DNA from: Bacteroidales bacterium
GTDB taxonomy: Bacteria > Bacteroidota > Bacteroidia > Bacteroidales > WRGA01
DNA: 8,001 nt
Reading direction: 5' to 3'
NCBI GenBank assembly: GCA_031279795.1
Contig: JAITHZ010000358.1
Span: forward strand, 1 to 8,001
The translations under genes were made by a program, and so were the position numbers. The notes below the pieces were generated by a model. That model saw nothing but the letters and a program-made list of their open reading frames with translations, was not told the DNA's origin and searched no databases. Positions 6,211 to 8,001 of this stretch are shown here, piece after piece. How positions within the stretch are numbered: the first letter of the stretch is position 1; each line of letters starts with the position of its first letter.

Positions 6211-7344
6211 TTGAATTTCAACGAAATACCGTCACCTTGCTATGTAATAGACGAACGTCTTTTACGTAAAAATCTGTCTCTGATCCGTTCGGTAAAAGAA
6301 CGGGCAAATATAACTGTTATTCTTGCATTCAAGGCATTTGCTACATGGAAAGCATTTCCCATTATCCGAGAATACATTCCCTGTTCGACAGCGAGTTCCA
6401 TTTACGAGGCGCAGCTGGCATGGGAAGAAATGGACAGTAAAGCGCACACCTATTCGCCGGCATACACCGAATCGGATTTCCCGAGCATATTGAAGTACAG
6501 CAGCCATATCACTTTCAATTCGCTCACGCAATACGAACGTTTTCAGAACGCTATTGCACGTCATCCCGAAAAAATTTCCTGCGGGCTGCGCATTAATCCC
6601 GAGTGTTCGCTTGTGGCAACCGATTTGTACAATCCAGCCTCGCCGCAGTCGCGACTGGGAATGCTGGCTGCCAATTTGCCGGAACTGCCGCAAGGCGTCG
6701 AAGGATTGCATTTTCATGTGTTGTGCGAATCGTCATCGTACGATTTGGAGAAAGCGCTAACGGCTGTTGAGGAAAAATTCGGACGCTTCCTGCCGCAAAT
6801 TCGCTGGCTGAACATGGGCGGCGGACACTTGATGACGCGCCAGGATTATGATGTGGAACATTTAATATCGCTGCTGACGGAATTTAAACAACGGCATCCG
6901 AATGTGGAAATCATTCTTGAACCAGGAAGCGCTTTTCTCTGGCAAACAGGGGTCTTGGTGGCCGACGTCGTGGATATTGTCGTCAATGACGGAATGGCGA
7001 CAGCGATACTGAACATTTCGTTTACCTGCCATTTGCCCGATTGTCTGGAAATGCCCTACAAGCCGACTATTCGCCATGCGACGGACGAAACGGCGGACAA
7101 ACCGACCTACCGCATGGGTGGAAACAGCTGTCTGGCTGGCGATTATGCTGGTTGCTGGTCGTTTGACAAGCCCTTGAAGGTGGGCGATAAAATTATATTC
7201 GAAGACATGATTCACTATACGACCGTGAAAACGACCATGTTCAACGGTATTCAGCATCCTTCTATCGGAATATGGACGATCGACAACAAGTTTAATCTCT
7301 ACCGGCAGTTCCAGTACAGCGATTATAAAAACCGGATGTCGTAG
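6211..7344 (+). CDS. nspC: Carboxynorspermidine/carboxyspermidine decarboxylase
   Basis: NspC is a PLP enzyme of the alanine-racemase-like fold III group. It decarboxylates carboxynorspermidine or carboxyspermidine, the last step of the alternative (SAM-independent) polyamine route; in Bacteroidota the product is expected to be spermidine. The protein has 377 residues, normal for the family. The PLP lysine is Lys41 in L-A-F-K-A-F-A. Other family signatures are S-R-L-G-M (147-151), H-F-H at 167-169, the phosphate loop G-G-G at 203-205, E-P-G-S at 237-240, and G-G-N-S-C307-L-A-G-D311, which completes the neighbouring subunit's site. Its start is TTG at 6211. No in-frame ATG or GTG lies between the stop at 6169 and this point, and translation begins just before the conserved F-x-x-I-P-S-P-C-Y. 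It is fourth in the operon, 19 bases after rfbD. The partner carboxyspermidine dehydrogenase is not here. Confidence 0.96.
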   Translation: MNFNEIPSPCYVIDERLLRKNLSLIRSVKERANITVILAFKAFATWKAFPIIREYIPCSTASSIYEAQLAWEEMDSKAHTYSPAYTESDFPSILKYSSHITFNSLTQYERFQNAIARHPEKISCGLRINPECSLVATDLYNPASPQSRLGMLAANLPELPQGVEGLHFHVLCESSSYDLEKALTAVEEKFGRFLPQIRWLNMGGGHLMTRQDYDVEHLISLLTEFKQRHPNVEIILEPGSAFLWQTGVLVADVVDIVVNDGMATAILNISFTCHLPDCLEMPYKPTIRHATDETADKPTYRMGGNSCLAGDYAGCWSFDKPLKVGDKIIFEDMIHYTTVKTTMFNGIQHPSIGIWTIDNKFNLYRQFQYSDYKNRMS

Positions 7345-7406
7345 AACGTTAAGTTCCCGAATTACAGAATGTTCGTAACCAAGAATATGTTTTCCCATAA
7401 ATCAAA

Positions 7407-7436
7407 TTGCTTTTATAGCTCATTAGTATAATTTAA
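7407..7436 (+). promoter_or_regulatory. Weak candidate promoter for yicC
   Basis: TTG at 7407-7409 lies 19 bases before TAATTTAA (7429-7436). The spacing and the TA and first two T positions agree with TTG / TAnnTTTG, but the last two positions do not. The surrounding 109-base spacer after nspC has no clear terminator, so yicC may also be reached by read-through. Confidence 0.35.
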
Positions 7437-7453
7437 TTAATATTGCGATTAAT

Positions 7454-8001
7454 ATGTTACAATCAATGACAGGATACGGAAAAGCAACTGTCGAACTTTC
7501 GTCCCGCAAAATCACAGTTGAAGTTAAATCACTGAACAGCAAACAGATGGATTTAACTACGCGGCTTCCCGTTATTTATCGAGAAAAGGAAATGGAAATC
7601 CGGTTTTTACTTTCGCAATTGCTGGAACGCGGAAAGATTGACCTCACTGTTTATGCCGAAGAAACCGGACAAGAGGCCGGTTCGCAGATTAACCAGGCAG
7701 TTTTCAGGAGTTGTTTTCTGCAGATAAAACAATTGACCGAACAGTTGCATGTCGATTTACCTAATGATTGGTTTGGCGCTATATTACGCCTGCCGGATGT
7801 ACTGAAACCCGATTTGCAGGTATTGGACGATGCCGAATGGGCGGTTGTGAATCAAACCATCAAGCAGGCTGTAGAGCGGTTGACAGATTTCCGAAAGCAG
7901 GAAGGACGGATGCTGGAAGAATTGCTGCAGCAAAAAATTGAGAATATTCGCAAGTTACGGAAAGAAGTTGAAGTTTATGAAAATGAACGAATTGTCAAGA
8001 T
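7454..8001 (+). CDS. yicC: YicC/YloC-family endoribonuclease, N-terminal part (cut by window end)
   Basis: The frame is open from the ATG at 7454 to the last base, giving 182 residues of a family of about 290. The start M-L-Q-S-M-T-G-Y-G-K matches the family hallmark S-M-T-G-[YF]-G. E-V-K-S-L-N-S-K (23-30), R-L-P (37-39), R-G-K-I (59-62) and a late R-K-Q-E-G-R-M-L (147-154) follow in the usual order. Family members in E. coli (YicC) and B. subtilis (YloC) are reported to be oligomeric endoribonucleases acting on RNA in the cytoplasm. The C-terminal DUF1732 region, expected to carry part of the active site, lies beyond the window, so catalytic residues cannot be checked. In many genomes gmk (guanylate kinase) follows, which would be the next gene to look for. 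Nothing here suggests truncation other than the window edge. Confidence 0.93.
   Translation, partial: MLQSMTGYGKATVELSSRKITVEVKSLNSKQMDLTTRLPVIYREKEMEIRFLLSQLLERGKIDLTVYAEETGQEAGSQINQAVFRSCFLQIKQLTEQLHVDLPNDWFGAILRLPDVLKPDLQVLDDAEWAVVNQTIKQAVERLTDFRKQEGRMLEELLQQKIENIRKLRKEVEVYENERIVK

Noticed and set aside
6862..7398. 178-codon open frame on the - strand overlapping nspC
   Set aside because: It is mostly antisense to a well-conserved enzyme gene, with no domain or credible start context.

Overview
The window looks like a chromosomal housekeeping segment from a member of the Bacteroidales (phylum Bacteroidota). The evidence is: a short (286-residue) primary sigma factor lacking region 1.1, Bacteroidota-type promoters (TTG, 19 bases, TAnnTTTG), AT-rich leaders without clear Shine-Dalgarno sequences, a DUF4924 gene, and a RmlD close to Bacteroides RfbD. 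Genus cannot be fixed. All seven complete genes and the partial eighth are on the + strand, with similar moderately AT-rich composition. I see no mobile element, tRNA, rRNA or CRISPR array.

Region 1 (1-2330) covers envelope quality control. A thioredoxin-fold lipoprotein (17-478) resembles the exported TrxP type of Bacteroides. After a 269-base spacer comes an HtrA/DegP-family periplasmic protease with two PDZ domains (748-2220), followed by a hairpin that probably ends its transcript.

Region 2 (2331-3716) holds the primary sigma factor gene rpoD (2415-3275). It has its own TAnnTTTG box and a very strong palindromic terminator. A 441-base AT-rich intergenic region follows. It carries that terminator, a second terminator-like hairpin, two further inverted repeats and a good promoter for the next operon.

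Region 3 (3696-7344) is a compact four-gene operon: a Mur-ligase-like protein, a DUF4924 protein (7-base overlap), dTDP-4-dehydrorhamnose reductase (rfbD) and carboxynorspermidine decarboxylase (nspC, TTG start). The first gene is the most unusual item in the window. It aligns by eye with the first two domains of Mpl/MurC ligases, but its P-loop, Mg/His motif and N-terminal glycine loop are all degraded and the C-terminal ligase domain is missing. It therefore looks like a pseudoenzyme related to the peptidoglycan-recycling ligase Mpl, translationally coupled to a protein of unknown function.

Region 4 (7345-8001) has a weak candidate promoter and the first 182 codons of a YicC/YloC-family endoribonuclease, cut by the window edge.

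The operon joins cell-envelope functions (Mur-like protein, rhamnose donor) with polyamine synthesis, but the sequence does not show that the proteins work together.
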